A stretch of 64,000 bases of DNA from Streptomyces sp. NBC_01306 (GCF_026340465.1 NZ_JAPEPC010000001.1:3374001-3438000); one strand, 5' to 3'; positions 35,919 through 44,286 are shown, numbered from the stretch's first letter. The notes: generated from the sequence alone by a model not told the origin. Translations and numbers: made by a program.

Positions 35919-36310
35919 GCGGTACCTGGGTGCTGGACAGTCAGGCCCTGTCGCTCTACCTCCGCGCCGACCGCACCATGACGGCCAGGCTGGCTGCGGC
36001 CCTGCGCCACGACGTCCGGGTGGTGACGAGCGCGGTCACCCTTGTCGAGGCCGACCCGCAGGGGGCGCACCGGGCCCGCATGGACTGGGCGCTGTCACGG
36101 CTGACGGTGGAGCCGGTGACCAAGGAGACAGCCGCGCAAGCCGTCGGCCTCCTCCGCGAGACGGGCAGCGGCGGCGGCCACAAGTACGCCCTGGACGCGA
36201 TCGTCGCCGCCACCGCGCGGGCCGCGTCCGGGCCGGTGACCGTCCTGGCGTCCGACGTGGACGACCTGGTGCCGCTGTGCGGCAAGGGCATCACGGTGCT
36301 CAAGGTCTGA
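35915..36310 (+). CDS. PIN-domain ribonuclease toxin (VapC-like)
   Basis: This 131-residue PIN domain has its acidic residues in order: VLDSQALSLYL (first Asp), TSAVTLVEAD (Glu), YALDAIVAATA (Asp) and VLASDVDDL (fourth Asp). Such toxins cut RNA, often tRNA or rRNA, when the antitoxin is lost. It is translated from GTG 35915 overlapping the antitoxin stop codon. Length is typical for VapC. Targets are unknown. Confidence 0.88.
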   Translation: MSGTWVLDSQALSLYLRADRTMTARLAAALRHDVRVVTSAVTLVEADPQGAHRARMDWALSRLTVEPVTKETAAQAVGLLRETGSGGGHKYALDAIVAATARAASGPVTVLASDVDDLVPLCGKGITVLKV

Positions 36311-36385
36311 CATTCTCCCGGGAGTTCGCCCCACGGGTCCGCCCGGTCCTGATCCGGTCCGCCGTCCGGCGGTAACGTCATCCGC

Positions 36386-36889
36386 ATGAAATTCCTTGTG
36401 CGCGACCGAATCTTCGACATCGGCGACGACTACTGGATCGAGAACGAGAACGGCCACAAGGCCTACCTCGTCGACGGCAAGGTGATGCGCATCCGCGACA
36501 CCCTTGAGCTCAAGGACCTCGACGGGCAGGTGCTGATCACGCTCAAGGAGAAGCTGATCGCGATCAGCGACACGATGACCCTGAAGCGGGACGGCGAGGA
36601 ACTGGCCACCGTCAGGAAGAAGAAGCTCACCCTGATGCACGACCACTACCGGGTGAAGCTGGTGGACGGCACCGAGCTGGAGGTCAGCGGGAACATCCTG
36701 GACCGCGAGTTCGCGGTCGAGTACGAGAACGAGCTGCTGGCCGACATCTCGAAGAAGTGGTTCAGCGTGCGCGACGCGTACGCGGTGAACGTGGTCCGTG
36801 AGGACTCCGACCCGGCGCTGATGATCGCCATCGCGGTCTCCGTGATCCACATGCACGAGAAGGAACACGAGAAGGAGCACGCGGGCTGA
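36386..36889 (+). CDS. LURP-one-related/scramblase-like protein
   Basis: This 167-residue beta-barrel protein is of the LOR (tubby-like, YxjI) family. It is made of repeating short strands (KFLVRDRIFDIGDDYWIENENG, VMRIRDTLELKD, LTLMHDHYRVKL, REFAVEYENELLADISKKWF) around a central hydrophobic helix (ALMIAIAVSVIHMHE). The family function in bacteria is unknown; plant members are defence-related and phospholipid scramblases share the fold. The C-terminus is His/Glu/Lys-rich (HEKEHEKEH). The ribosome site is weak. A convergent hairpin follows. Confidence 0.9.
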   Translation: MKFLVRDRIFDIGDDYWIENENGHKAYLVDGKVMRIRDTLELKDLDGQVLITLKEKLIAISDTMTLKRDGEELATVRKKKLTLMHDHYRVKLVDGTELEVSGNILDREFAVEYENELLADISKKWFSVRDAYAVNVVREDSDPALMIAIAVSVIHMHEKEHEKEHAG

Positions 36890-36917
36890 GCAGTGCGGGC
36901 CCTCTCGACGGGGTCAT

Positions 36918-36944
36918 GCCCCGGCCGCCGCACCCGGCCGGGGC
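36918..36944. terminator. Convergent hairpin terminator
   Basis: A perfect 10-bp GC stem (36918-36927 with 36935-36944) with a 7-nt loop lies between the LOR gene and the ABC permease. Confidence 0.75.
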
Positions 36945-36951
36945 CTCGCTG

Positions 36952-37899
36952 TCAGGCCGTACGGCGCTTCAGGACCCAGAAGGCGACGCCGACGGCGAGC
37001 GCGGTCAGGGCGAGGAGTACGCCGCTCTCCAGCAGCTGGCGGGGCCAGAAGTCGGAGGACGGGAGATAGGTGCGGGTGAAGCCGGTCACGTCGTGCTGGG
37101 CGAGGCAGCGCACCTTGTCGTAGCACTCGGGGTCGGTGATCCGGGCGCCGGTGGACGTGATCGCCCGGCTGTGTACGGAGAGTTCGGGCACCTGGTACGC
37201 GCGCTGGAACGGCCACAGGCCGCTGCGGACCGCCGTGACCGCGTACTGGATGACTGCGGCGGCGAGCATGGCGGGCAGGGTGCGGCGCAGCAGCATTCCG
37301 CAGAGCGCGCCGAGGGCCAGCGCGAAGAGCGGGGCGACGACGGCGGCGGGTCCGATCGAGTAGTACAGCTGCCGGGGCTGGTAGCCGGCGACCAGCAGAC
37401 CGCTGTGGGCGGACCACAGCAGCCGGTAGAGCACGATGAGCACACCGGTGCTCACGACCAGGACGACGGCCGGTACGGCGAGTTTGGCGGCGAGCCAGCG
37501 CGCCGGGGAGACGGACTGGGACCAGGCGAGCCTGGTGGTGCCGCTCTCCAGCTCGCGGGCGATCAGCGGGCCTGCCGCGAAGACGGCCACACAGAACGTG
37601 GCAGCGCTGATCAGGGTGGCCGGGTCGTAGAAGAAGCTGTTGAAGCCGGAGAAGTAGGTCCTGGCAGCCAGGTCGTGCCAGGCGGCCTGTTGCACTCCGG
37701 CGTAGCCGAACTTGTCGAACAGCTTCTGGGTGGCGTTCGCGCCGGGCCCGTACAGCCAGAGCAGCAGCCCCGCGGTGACGACCACGTAAGCGGTCCAGGA
37801 CCACAGCGCCGCACGGTGCAGGCGCAGTTCGGCGCGGAACAGGTCGAGGCCCGAGGGGCGGAGCGAGGGCGCGGGTTTGTCCAGGGATGCGGTGGTCAT
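36952..37899 (-). CDS. ABC transporter permease
   Basis: This 315-residue membrane protein has six helices and a large extracytoplasmic loop between the first and second (about 60-110), the ABC-2-like layout. The motif LIARELESGTTRLAWSQSVSPARWL is typical of permeases of this kind in Streptomyces. It lies downstream of the ATPase and a YtrA-type GntR gene, so the three form one regulated operon. ATG 37899 has AAGGACG. A 157-bp gap with tandem repeats separates it from the ATPase gene, so translation is probably not coupled. Substrate unknown. Confidence 0.88.
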   Translation of the reverse strand: MTTASLDKPAPSLRPSGLDLFRAELRLHRAALWSWTAYVVVTAGLLLWLYGPGANATQKLFDKFGYAGVQQAAWHDLAARTYFSGFNSFFYDPATLISAATFCVAVFAAGPLIARELESGTTRLAWSQSVSPARWLAAKLAVPAVVLVVSTGVLIVLYRLLWSAHSGLLVAGYQPRQLYYSIGPAAVVAPLFALALGALCGMLLRRTLPAMLAAAVIQYAVTAVRSGLWPFQRAYQVPELSVHSRAITSTGARITDPECYDKVRCLAQHDVTGFTRTYLPSSDFWPRQLLESGVLLALTALAVGVAFWVLKRRTA

Positions 37900-37998
37900 G
37901 AGACGTCCTTGTGGGCAGTAGTGCGGCGGTGGGGGAACGCGAGACGGGGAACGGGCGTGGTGGGGGGATCGGGGAACGGGCGTGGTGCGGCCGGTCCC

Positions 37999-38033
37999 GG
38001 GCTGCGGGCTGCGGGCTGCGGGCTGCGGGCTGC
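37999..38033. repeat. Five copies of GGGCTGC between the ABC permease and ATPase genes
   Basis: There are five exact 7-bp tandem units. Just upstream, GGGAACGGGCGTGGTG also occurs twice. Both are likely slippage products. Confidence 0.95.
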
Positions 38034-38056
38034 GAGGGGAGGGGGCGGGGCGGTGG

Positions 38057-38971
38057 TCAGGCCGCGGCCGTGGTGTCCCCGTTCATGTCCGGGGTGAGGA
38101 ACGCCGGGGACGTCGGCGTGCGGAGGTGGGCCAACAGCAGCTCCTCCAGGGTCGGTTCCGCTGTCTGCCAGGTGCCGGCGAGCGGGCCCCGGGGGCGGAT
38201 CAGGGCGCTGAGGCCGCGGCCGGTGGGGTGCGACTCGATGACCGTGTGCGGGGACAGGTCGGTACCCCGGCCGGTGACCACGGTGTGCGCGGCGAGCAGC
38301 GCCTCGACGGAGCCGCCCAGCTGGACACGGCCGCCGTTGAGGAGCAGCACGTGGTCGCAGGAGTAGGTGAGTTCGGAGACGATGTGTGAGGAGAGCAGGA
38401 TGCTGGTGCCGTTCTCGGCGGCGTCGGCGAGGAGCAGGCCCATCAGCTGCTGACGGGCCAGTGGATCGAGGTCCGCCATCGGTTCGTCCAGCAGCAGCAG
38501 GTCGGGCCGCTTGCCCAGGGTGAGGGCGAGTGCCACGCGGGTGCGCTCGCCGCCGGAGAGCCCGCGGATCCTGCGCCGGGGGTCGAGGCCGCCCTGTTCC
38601 ACGATCCGGGCGGCGTAAGCGGTGTCCCAGCGGCCCGCGTTGAGGCGGGCGCCCATGCCGAGGGTGTCGGCGATGGAGAGATGCCCGTAGAGCGGCTGGT
38701 CCTGGTCCAGATAGCCGACCCGGTCGCGGTGGGTGCCGGGAGCGGCGCCCAGGACGTTCACGGCTCCGGCGTCCGGCCGGATCAGGCCGGCGGCGATCCG
38801 CAGGAGCGTGGACTTGCCCGCACCGTTGGGGCCGACCAGCGCGCAGACGCTGCCCGCCGGGACGCGGAAGGAGCAGTCCTCCAGGGCGAGGGACGTACGG
38901 CGGCCGCGCCCATAGCGCTGGGTGACCCCGGTCACCTCTATCGCGGCCGGGGCGCCGCTGCTGGTGCTCAC
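38057..38971 (-). CDS. ABC transporter ATP-binding protein
   Basis: This 304-residue nucleotide-binding subunit has Walker A VGPNGAGKS, signature LSGGERTRVALALTLG, Walker B LLLLDEPMADLD and a switch His (SSHIVSEL). The 70-residue C-terminal extension after the core is typical of exporters of the YtrB/drug class. GTG 38971 overlaps the GntR stop codon by four bases, so it is co-translated with the repressor. Likely acts with the permease gene downstream in export of a peptide or antibiotic-like compound, by inference from the YtrA-type regulator. Confidence 0.93.
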   Translation of the reverse strand: MSTSSGAPAAIEVTGVTQRYGRGRRTSLALEDCSFRVPAGSVCALVGPNGAGKSTLLRIAAGLIRPDAGAVNVLGAAPGTHRDRVGYLDQDQPLYGHLSIADTLGMGARLNAGRWDTAYAARIVEQGGLDPRRRIRGLSGGERTRVALALTLGKRPDLLLLDEPMADLDPLARQQLMGLLLADAAENGTSILLSSHIVSELTYSCDHVLLLNGGRVQLGGSVEALLAAHTVVTGRGTDLSPHTVIESHPTGRGLSALIRPRGPLAGTWQTAEPTLEELLLAHLRTPTSPAFLTPDMNGDTTAAA

Positions 38972-39366
38972 TGGTTCTCCTTCGGGAAATGCTCGTCCAG
39001 TACCGAGGTCAGCAGTGCGGCGGCGCTCTCCCGGCCGACACCGGCGGCGCGGGCCCGCAGGGCCCAGCCGTCGAGTTCTGCCCGCAGAGGGGATTCGGCG
39101 CCGTTGCCGTCGAGCGTTCTGAGCACGAACGTGCCCACGCCCCGCCGCGCCTCGACCAGGCCCGAGCGCTCCAGCTCGCGGTAGGCCTTGAGCACGGTGT
39201 TCGGATTGATGGCCGTGGCCTCGACGACCTCTCGCGCCGTGGGGAGCTTGTCCCCCGGTTCGAGGAGGCTCATCCGCAGCGCCTGCTGGGTCTGCTGAAC
39301 GATCTGGAGGTAGGCGGGGATGCCGCTGTGCCGGTCGATGCGGTACTCGACATGGTGATCGGCCAC
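38968..39366 (-). CDS. YtrA-subfamily GntR repressor
   Basis: This 132-residue regulator is of the short GntR type that goes with ABC transporters. The wHTH is complete (SGIPAYLQIVQQTQQALRM, PTAREVVEATAINPNTVLKA, LERSGLVEARRGVGTF), and a short dimerisation helix follows. I chose GTG 39366 because of the GAGGG 6-10 bases upstream. A perfect 8-bp-arm inverted repeat sits 13 bp upstream, so autorepression is very likely. It forms one operon with the ATPase and permease genes. Confidence 0.9.
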   Translation of the reverse strand: MADHHVEYRIDRHSGIPAYLQIVQQTQQALRMSLLEPGDKLPTAREVVEATAINPNTVLKAYRELERSGLVEARRGVGTFVLRTLDGNGAESPLRAELDGWALRARAAGVGRESAAALLTSVLDEHFPKENQ

Positions 39367-39378
39367 CGGCGCACCCTC

Positions 39379-39400
39379 TTTCACTAATTGACTAGTGAAA
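39379..39400 (-). promoter_or_regulatory. YtrA-type operator (TTTCACTA-N6-TAGTGAAA)
   Basis: A perfect inverted repeat with 8-bp arms in otherwise GC-rich DNA overlaps the expected promoter/leader of the GntR-ABC operon. Confidence 0.8.
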
Positions 39401-39443
39401 CTTTGCACAGCGGTGCGAGAAGCGTCAAGTCCGGGGTGCGTGA

Positions 39444-39487
39444 CGCCACGAGGGCCGGGCCCGCGATCGGACCCGGCCCTCGTGGCG
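39444..39487 (-). terminator. 16-bp-stem terminator after the methyltransferase gene
   Basis: Perfect 16-bp arms (39444-39459 and 39472-39487) with a 12-nt loop lie 72 bp past the stop codon and upstream of the GntR promoter. Confidence 0.8.
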
Positions 39488-39540
39488 CGATGGCGCGGTG
39501 GTGGCTTGGTGGCGCGGTGGTGCGATGGCGCGGTGGTGGC
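39487..39540. repeat. 19-bp direct repeat, period 35
   Basis: GCGATGGCGCGGTGGTGGC occurs at 39487-39505 and 39522-39540. The DNA between is a GGTGGC-rich variation of the same theme. No gene here. Confidence 0.9.
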
Positions 39541-39558
39541 GGGCGTCGTGGCCCCGGC

Positions 39559-40206
39559 TCAGTGGCCCCTGGTCGCCTGGAGGTACGCCTGCGGCTGCTT
39601 CTCCTGCGGGTCCGGCTCGCGCAGCAACTGGGCCCGTACGTCGAACCCGGCGTCGGCCAGCCACCCGGCGACCCGGTCCGGCGGCAGCCAGTGGACATCG
39701 AGCGAGAGGTCGTGGCCGTAGGCGTGGTCGAGGTGGCGGCGTTCGTCACCGGCCTTGAAGGCGAGCAGCAGCCGGCCGCCCGGCGCGAGCACCCGGTGGA
39801 ACCCGGCGAACACCGACGGCAGCAGCTCCGGCGGCAGATGGATGATCGAGTACCAGGCGACCAGGCCGCCCAGCGAGCCGTCCGCCAGGTCGAGTGCGGT
39901 CATCGACCCGACGTCGAACCGCAGGCCCGGATACGTCCGGCGGGCCACATCGACCATCCCCGGCGAGAGGTCGACGCCGAAGGCCTCCACCCCCAGCCCG
40001 GCCAGATGCGCCGTCACCCGGCCGGGACCGCAGCCGATGTCGGCCACCGGGCCACCGCCGTCCATCCGCACCTGGTCGGCGAACGCGGCGAGCATCGCGC
40101 GGTCGTAGGGGCTGACCGCGAGGTGGCCGCGGACGAGTTCCTCGTAGGCGACCGCGACGGTGTCGTAGGACGCGCGGATGGCACTCAGGCAGCCGGGTTC
40201 GGTCAT
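39559..40206 (-). CDS. Class I SAM-dependent methyltransferase
   Basis: This 215-residue small-molecule methyltransferase has motif I VADIGCGPGRVTAHLAGLG, the acidic end of motif II (FGVDLSPGMVD), motif post-I (DVGSMTALDLADGSL) and the late LAPGGRLLLAFKAG segment. Substrate unknown. ATG 40206 has GCAGGAAG upstream. It stands 65 bp downstream of the nitrilase-like gene on the same strand, with possible co-transcription, and ends at a strong hairpin. Confidence 0.9.
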   Translation of the reverse strand: MTEPGCLSAIRASYDTVAVAYEELVRGHLAVSPYDRAMLAAFADQVRMDGGGPVADIGCGPGRVTAHLAGLGVEAFGVDLSPGMVDVARRTYPGLRFDVGSMTALDLADGSLGGLVAWYSIIHLPPELLPSVFAGFHRVLAPGGRLLLAFKAGDERRHLDHAYGHDLSLDVHWLPPDRVAGWLADAGFDVRAQLLREPDPQEKQPQAYLQATRGH

Positions 40207-40271
40207 GGCGGTGCTTCCTGCTCCGTAACTTCGCGTTCGGCCGTACTGTCAGCGCGGTGGGGCCGGCACTG

Positions 40272-41063
40272 TCAGCGCGGCGGGGCCAGCCCGAGTCGCC
40301 GGTCCTTCAGTGCGGGGAACTGCTCGCGGGTCCTGGTGACGAGCTCCGGGTCGAGTTCGACCGTCAGGACCTCCTCGCCCCGGCCCGCCTCGGCGAGCAC
40401 CTCGCCCCAGGGGTCGACCACGATGCTGTGGCCCGCCTGCTCCACGCCGGCGTGCGTACCGGCGGATCCGCAGGCCAGGACGTACGCCTGGTTCTCCACC
40501 GCGCGCGCCTGCGCGAGCAGTGTCCAGTGCGAGCGACGGCGCTCCGGCCAGCCCGCGGGGACGACCAGGAGACGGGCGCCCGCGTCGGTCAGGCCGCGGA
40601 ACAGCTCGGGGAAGCGGAGGTCGTAACAGGTGGCCAGGCCGAGCGTGGTCGCCGGCAGGTCCACCGTCACCAGCTCGTCGCCCGCTCCCATCAGGACCGC
40701 CTCGCCCTTGTCGAAGCCGAAGCGGTGGATCTTGCGGTAGACGGCGGCCCGTTCGCCCTCGGGCGTGAAGACCAGCGAGGTGTTGTAGAGGGCTCCTTCG
40801 GGGTCCCGCTCCACGATCGAGCCGGCGTGCAGCCAGACTCCGGCGTCGCGGGCCGCCTCCGCCATCGCCTGGTGCGTGGGTCCTTCCAGCGGTTCGGCCT
40901 CGGCCGCGAAGGACTGGTACGCGAAGGCCCCCACGGGCCACAGTTCGGGCAGTACAACGAGATCCGCACCGGACTGTTCACGTACGAGATCCGCTACGCG
41001 CAACCGGCGCGAAACGGGCGATTCCGCAGGATTCACTGCGATCTGGAGGAGAGAGGCGCGCAC
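40272..41063 (-). CDS. Carbon-nitrogen hydrolase (nitrilase superfamily amidase)
   Basis: This 263-residue cytoplasmic amidase has a complete Glu-Lys-Cys triad: VVLPELWPVG, YRKIHRFGFDKGE and LATCYDLRFPELF. Late VVPAGWPERRRSHWTLLAQARAVEN and GHSIVVDPWGEVLAE blocks place it with the Nit/omega-amidase branch. Those enzymes deaminate alpha-ketoglutaramate or damaged glutathione; which applies here is not known. GTG 41063 fits the family N-terminus; the ribosome site is weak. It is divergent from a DinB-like enzyme gene. Confidence 0.92.
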   Translation of the reverse strand: MRASLLQIAVNPAESPVSRRLRVADLVREQSGADLVVLPELWPVGAFAYQSFAAEAEPLEGPTHQAMAEAARDAGVWLHAGSIVERDPEGALYNTSLVFTPEGERAAVYRKIHRFGFDKGEAVLMGAGDELVTVDLPATTLGLATCYDLRFPELFRGLTDAGARLLVVPAGWPERRRSHWTLLAQARAVENQAYVLACGSAGTHAGVEQAGHSIVVDPWGEVLAEAGRGEEVLTVELDPELVTRTREQFPALKDRRLGLAPPR

Positions 41064-41248
41064 AGTACCACCGTCCTGGCATTCGGGCCGTCAACGCGGG
41101 CCTACGATCGTCACACGAAAGCACTGCCGGGGTGCCACTGGGCAGCGTACTGTGCCTTCCGGGGGGATGCCCCCAGACCCCCAGCAGCGCCTCGAACACC
41201 AGCAGGTCTATGCCCGCCGTACCGCAGAACACCGCTCCGAGGGGTCCC

Positions 41249-42073
41249 GTGACAGTCCATCCAAGCCTTCAGACCTACGCCGACGCCTGGACCCACTCCG
41301 CAGACGCCATATCCGAGTTGGTCAAGCCGCTCGTCGAGGGCGAGTGGAACCGTGGGACGCCGTGCCCCAACTGGTCGGTGCGCGACATCATCTCCCACAT
41401 CATCGGCATGGAGAACGAACAGCTCGGGGACCCCCGGCCGATCCACACCCTGCCGCGCGACCTCTTCCATGTGAAGACGGACCACCAGCGGTACATGGAG
41501 ATGCAGGTCGATGTGCGGCGCCACCACACCTCGCCGGAGATGACCGCGGACCTGGAGTACACGATCATCCGGCGCTCGCGGCAGCTGCGGAACGAGACCC
41601 GGCAGCCGGACACCATGGTGCGCGCGCCGCTCTCCGCGGAGCAGACGCTGGAACAGGCGCTGCGGATGCGCGCGTTCGACGTCTGGGTGCATGAGCAGGA
41701 TCTCCGCACCACCCTGGGCAAGCCGGGCAATCTGGACTCGCAGGGGGCCTATGTGGCCCGCGACGTCCTGGTGCAGGCGCTGCCGAAGGTCGTCGCCAAG
41801 GAGGCGGGCGCGCCGCCGAACACCGCGGTCGTCTTCGACATCACCGGCGCCGTCGAGTTCATGCGGACGGTCCGGGTGGACGCCGAGGGCCGGGGCACGG
41901 TCGACGGCTCGCCCTCGCTGGGGCCCGCCGTGACGATCGCGATGGACTGGGACACGTACTTCCGGCTGGCCTGCGGGCGGGTACGGCTCGCGTCGGTCTC
42001 GGACCAGATCAAGGCCGAGGGCGACCAGGAACTGGCCGCGGCGATCCTCCAGTCGTTCGCCGTGACGCCGTGA
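41249..42073 (+). CDS. Maleylpyruvate isomerase family (DinB-like) mycothiol-dependent enzyme
   Basis: This 274-residue protein has an N-terminal DinB/MDMPI helical bundle (NRGTPCPNWSVRDIISHIIGMEN, with metal His) and the later FDVWVHEQDLRTTLGKPG segment with the second His pair. A C-terminal SCP2-like or MDMPI-C domain follows (about 180-274). Actinobacterial members use mycothiol for isomerase or transferase reactions; the substrate is unknown. Start GTG 41249 has CCGAGGGG. It is followed by a 16-bp repeat and the convergent MFS gene. Confidence 0.88.
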   Translation: MTVHPSLQTYADAWTHSADAISELVKPLVEGEWNRGTPCPNWSVRDIISHIIGMENEQLGDPRPIHTLPRDLFHVKTDHQRYMEMQVDVRRHHTSPEMTADLEYTIIRRSRQLRNETRQPDTMVRAPLSAEQTLEQALRMRAFDVWVHEQDLRTTLGKPGNLDSQGAYVARDVLVQALPKVVAKEAGAPPNTAVVFDITGAVEFMRTVRVDAEGRGTVDGSPSLGPAVTIAMDWDTYFRLACGRVRLASVSDQIKAEGDQELAAAILQSFAVTP

Positions 42074-42093
42074 GCCCCGCGACGCCGTAGAGC

Positions 42094-42149
42094 CTTACGG
42101 AGTCACGGACTCACGGGCTTACGGAGTCACGGGCTTACGGAGTCACGGG
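42094..42149. repeat. Three 16-bp CTTACGGAGTCACGGG repeats
   Basis: Copies lie at 42094-42109 (one change), 42118-42133 and 42134-42149, in the gap between convergent genes. Confidence 0.9.
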
Positions 42150-42169
42150 CCCACGCCGCCGAAACAGGC

Positions 42170-43465
42170 TCACGCCGGGACGTGTACGGCCTCCACCCGG
42201 CTGGTCACCAGCCGCTCGCTCTCGCGGCGCGCGCTGCGCCGCCGCAGCCGGAGGATCTGGGTGACGCCCAGCGCCTCCAGGACGAACACGGAGCAGAAGG
42301 CGATCCGGTAGTTGTCGTCCGTCGCGTCCAGCAGGACCCCGACCGCGAGCAGCGTCGTCATCGACGCGATGAACCCGCCCATGTTGACGATGCCGGACGC
42401 GGTGCCCTGGCGCTCCGGAGGGTTGGCGGGGCGCGCGAAGTCGAAGCCGATCATCGAGGCGGGACCGCAGGCGCCGAGCACCGTGCAGAGCGTCAGCAGC
42501 AGCCACATCGGCGCGTGATCGCCCGGGTAGGCGAGGGTGCACGCCCAGAGCAGCGCGGTCGCACCCACCGTGGACAGCGCGATGGGGGCGCGGGCGCCCT
42601 GGTGCCGGGCGATGATCTGCCCGTAGACCAGGCCGACGACCATGTTCGAGAGCACGATCAGGGTGAGCAGTTCGCCCGCCGTGGCGCGGGACAGGCCCTC
42701 CGCCTCGACGAGGAACGGCATCCCCCACAGCAGCAGGAAGAACATCGCGGGGAACTGCGTGGTGAAGTGCACCCACATCCCGAGCCGGGTGCCGGGCTCG
42801 CGCCACGCGGCGGCGATCTGCCGGCGCACGGATGCGGCCCCCGGGTGCGGGGCGGGCGGCGGTTCGAACCCCTCGGGGTGGTCCTTCAGGAAGAGCAGCA
42901 TCACGACCAGCACCAGCACCCCGGCCAGCGAGCTGCCCGCGAAGGTGGCGGTCCAGCCGAGGCCGTGCAGCGTACGGGAGATGACGATGGTCGAGACGAG
43001 GTTGCCGGCCATCCCGACGAGCCCCGCGAGCTGCGCGACCATCGGCCCGCGCCGGGCCGGGAACCAGCGGCTGCCGAGCCGGAGCACGCTGATGAAGGTC
43101 ATCGCGTCACCGCAGCCGAGCAGCGCGCGGGAGGCGAGGGCCGTGCCGTACGTGGGGGAGAACGCGAAGCCGAGCTGCCCCAGCGTGAACAGCACCACGC
43201 CGAGGGTCAGCACCTTCTTGGTGCCGAACCGGTCCACGAGCAGGCCGACGGGTATCTGCATCCCGGCGTAGACGAGCAGCTGGAGTATGGAGAAGGTGGA
43301 GAGGGCGGAGGCGTCGATGTGGAAGCGGTCGGCGGCGTCCAGACCGGCCACGCCCAGGCTGGTACGGAAGACGATCGCCACGAAGTAGACGGCGACGCCG
43401 ATCGACCACACGGTGACCGCGCGCCTGCCTCCCGGCGGATCGCCGGGCAGCGCGACGCCGCTCAT
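42170..43465 (-). CDS. MFS transporter
   Basis: This 431-residue permease has 12 predicted helices. The motif A loop is visible (GLLVDRFGTKKVLTLG, between helices 2 and 3), as are the RALLGCGDAMTF segment and the second-half PANPPERQGTASGIVN. It resembles the sialate/hexuronate (anion:cation symporter) branch of the MFS. Start ATG 43465 overlaps the upstream FadR-type GntR stop codon by four bases, so the repressor and transporter are translationally coupled. The ligand of the regulator probably relates to the transported solute. Confidence 0.9.
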   Translation of the reverse strand: MSGVALPGDPPGGRRAVTVWSIGVAVYFVAIVFRTSLGVAGLDAADRFHIDASALSTFSILQLLVYAGMQIPVGLLVDRFGTKKVLTLGVVLFTLGQLGFAFSPTYGTALASRALLGCGDAMTFISVLRLGSRWFPARRGPMVAQLAGLVGMAGNLVSTIVISRTLHGLGWTATFAGSSLAGVLVLVVMLLFLKDHPEGFEPPPAPHPGAASVRRQIAAAWREPGTRLGMWVHFTTQFPAMFFLLLWGMPFLVEAEGLSRATAGELLTLIVLSNMVVGLVYGQIIARHQGARAPIALSTVGATALLWACTLAYPGDHAPMWLLLTLCTVLGACGPASMIGFDFARPANPPERQGTASGIVNMGGFIASMTTLLAVGVLLDATDDNYRIAFCSVFVLEALGVTQILRLRRRSARRESERLVTSRVEAVHVPA

Positions 43466-44115
43466 CGGACCTCCCCCCGGGCCAGGTCACGGACCCTGCT
43501 GACGTGCCGGCGGACGACCGCGACGGCGCCTTCGGTGTTCCCGTCCCGCAGCGCCTCCAGGATCTCGCCGTGCTCGGCGAGGGTGGTGGCGGTGCGGTCG
43601 GGGTGGGCCTGGAGCACGGCGACGCCCATCCGCAGCTGCCGGTCGCGCAGCTGGTCGTAGAGGCGGGAGAGGATCTCGTTCCCGGCGCTGCGGACGATCT
43701 CCGCGTGGAAGCAGCGGTCGCTGACGGCGGCTCCGGCCAGGTCACCGGCCGCCACCTGCGCGGTCTGCTCGGCCAGCAGCTCCGTCAGCCGCTCGATGAG
43801 CTGGGGAGCGGCGGGCACGGCCTTGCGCGCGGCGAACTCCTCGACCAGCAGCCGGGTCTCCACCACGTCGTGAATCTCCTGCGCGGAGACGGCGAGAACC
43901 AGGGCGCCCTTCTTCGGGTAGAGCTTGATGAGCCCCTCCACCTCCAGCTTGAGCAGCGCCTCCCGCACGGGCGTCCGGGAGACGCCCACGGCATCGGCCA
44001 GCTCGCCCTCGGTGAGGAGCGTCCCGCCCTCGTAGCGGCGGTCGAGTACGGCCTGCTTGACGTGTGCGTACACGCGGTCGGCGGCGGGGGGCTGTTTCAG
44101 CGGGGCGACTGGCAT
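43462..44115 (-). CDS. FadR/FCD-type GntR regulator
   Basis: This 217-residue protein has a GntR wHTH (ADRVYAHVKQAVLDRRYEGG, GVSRTPVREALLKLEVEGLI, KLYPKKGALV) followed by an FCD helical domain (about 85-205). Metal/ligand residues appear in RLLVEEFAARK, DRCFHAEIVRSAGN and EHGEILEALRDGN. ATG 44115 has no ribosome site but TATGCT six bases upstream, so a leaderless message is likely. An 11-bp-spaced dyad over this -10 suggests autorepression. The downstream MFS gene should be co-regulated. Confidence 0.9.
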   Translation of the reverse strand: MPVAPLKQPPAADRVYAHVKQAVLDRRYEGGTLLTEGELADAVGVSRTPVREALLKLEVEGLIKLYPKKGALVLAVSAQEIHDVVETRLLVEEFAARKAVPAAPQLIERLTELLAEQTAQVAAGDLAGAAVSDRCFHAEIVRSAGNEILSRLYDQLRDRQLRMGVAVLQAHPDRTATTLAEHGEILEALRDGNTEGAVAVVRRHVSRVRDLARGEVR

Positions 44116-44122
44116 GCGCACA

Positions 44123-44143
44123 GCATAGATACAACAGGTATGC
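44123..44143 (-). promoter_or_regulatory. Dyad GCATA-N11-TATGC over the GntR-MFS promoter
   Basis: The inverted repeat overlaps the TATGCT -10 box, so binding there should block the operon. AT-rich core GATACAACAGG. Confidence 0.5.
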
Positions 44144-44273
44144 GTAGGGGAGAGATGTCCGCATGGCGGGACGTGGCGTGGGCAGATGAGTGACTTTCCG
44201 GGCATTCGGCCCCGACCCGGCCGTCCGGAATCCCCTCCCGGCTTCTGCCGCACGGGCAGGTCGGAACACCTGG

Positions 44274-44279
44274 TACCTT
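44274..44279 (+). promoter_or_regulatory. Possible -10 box (TACCTT) for the PadR-HAAS operon
   Basis: It stands seven bases before ATG 44287 with no Shine-Dalgarno sequence, suggesting a leaderless transcript. No clear -35 box. Confidence 0.35.
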
Positions 44280-44286
44280 GTTATGC

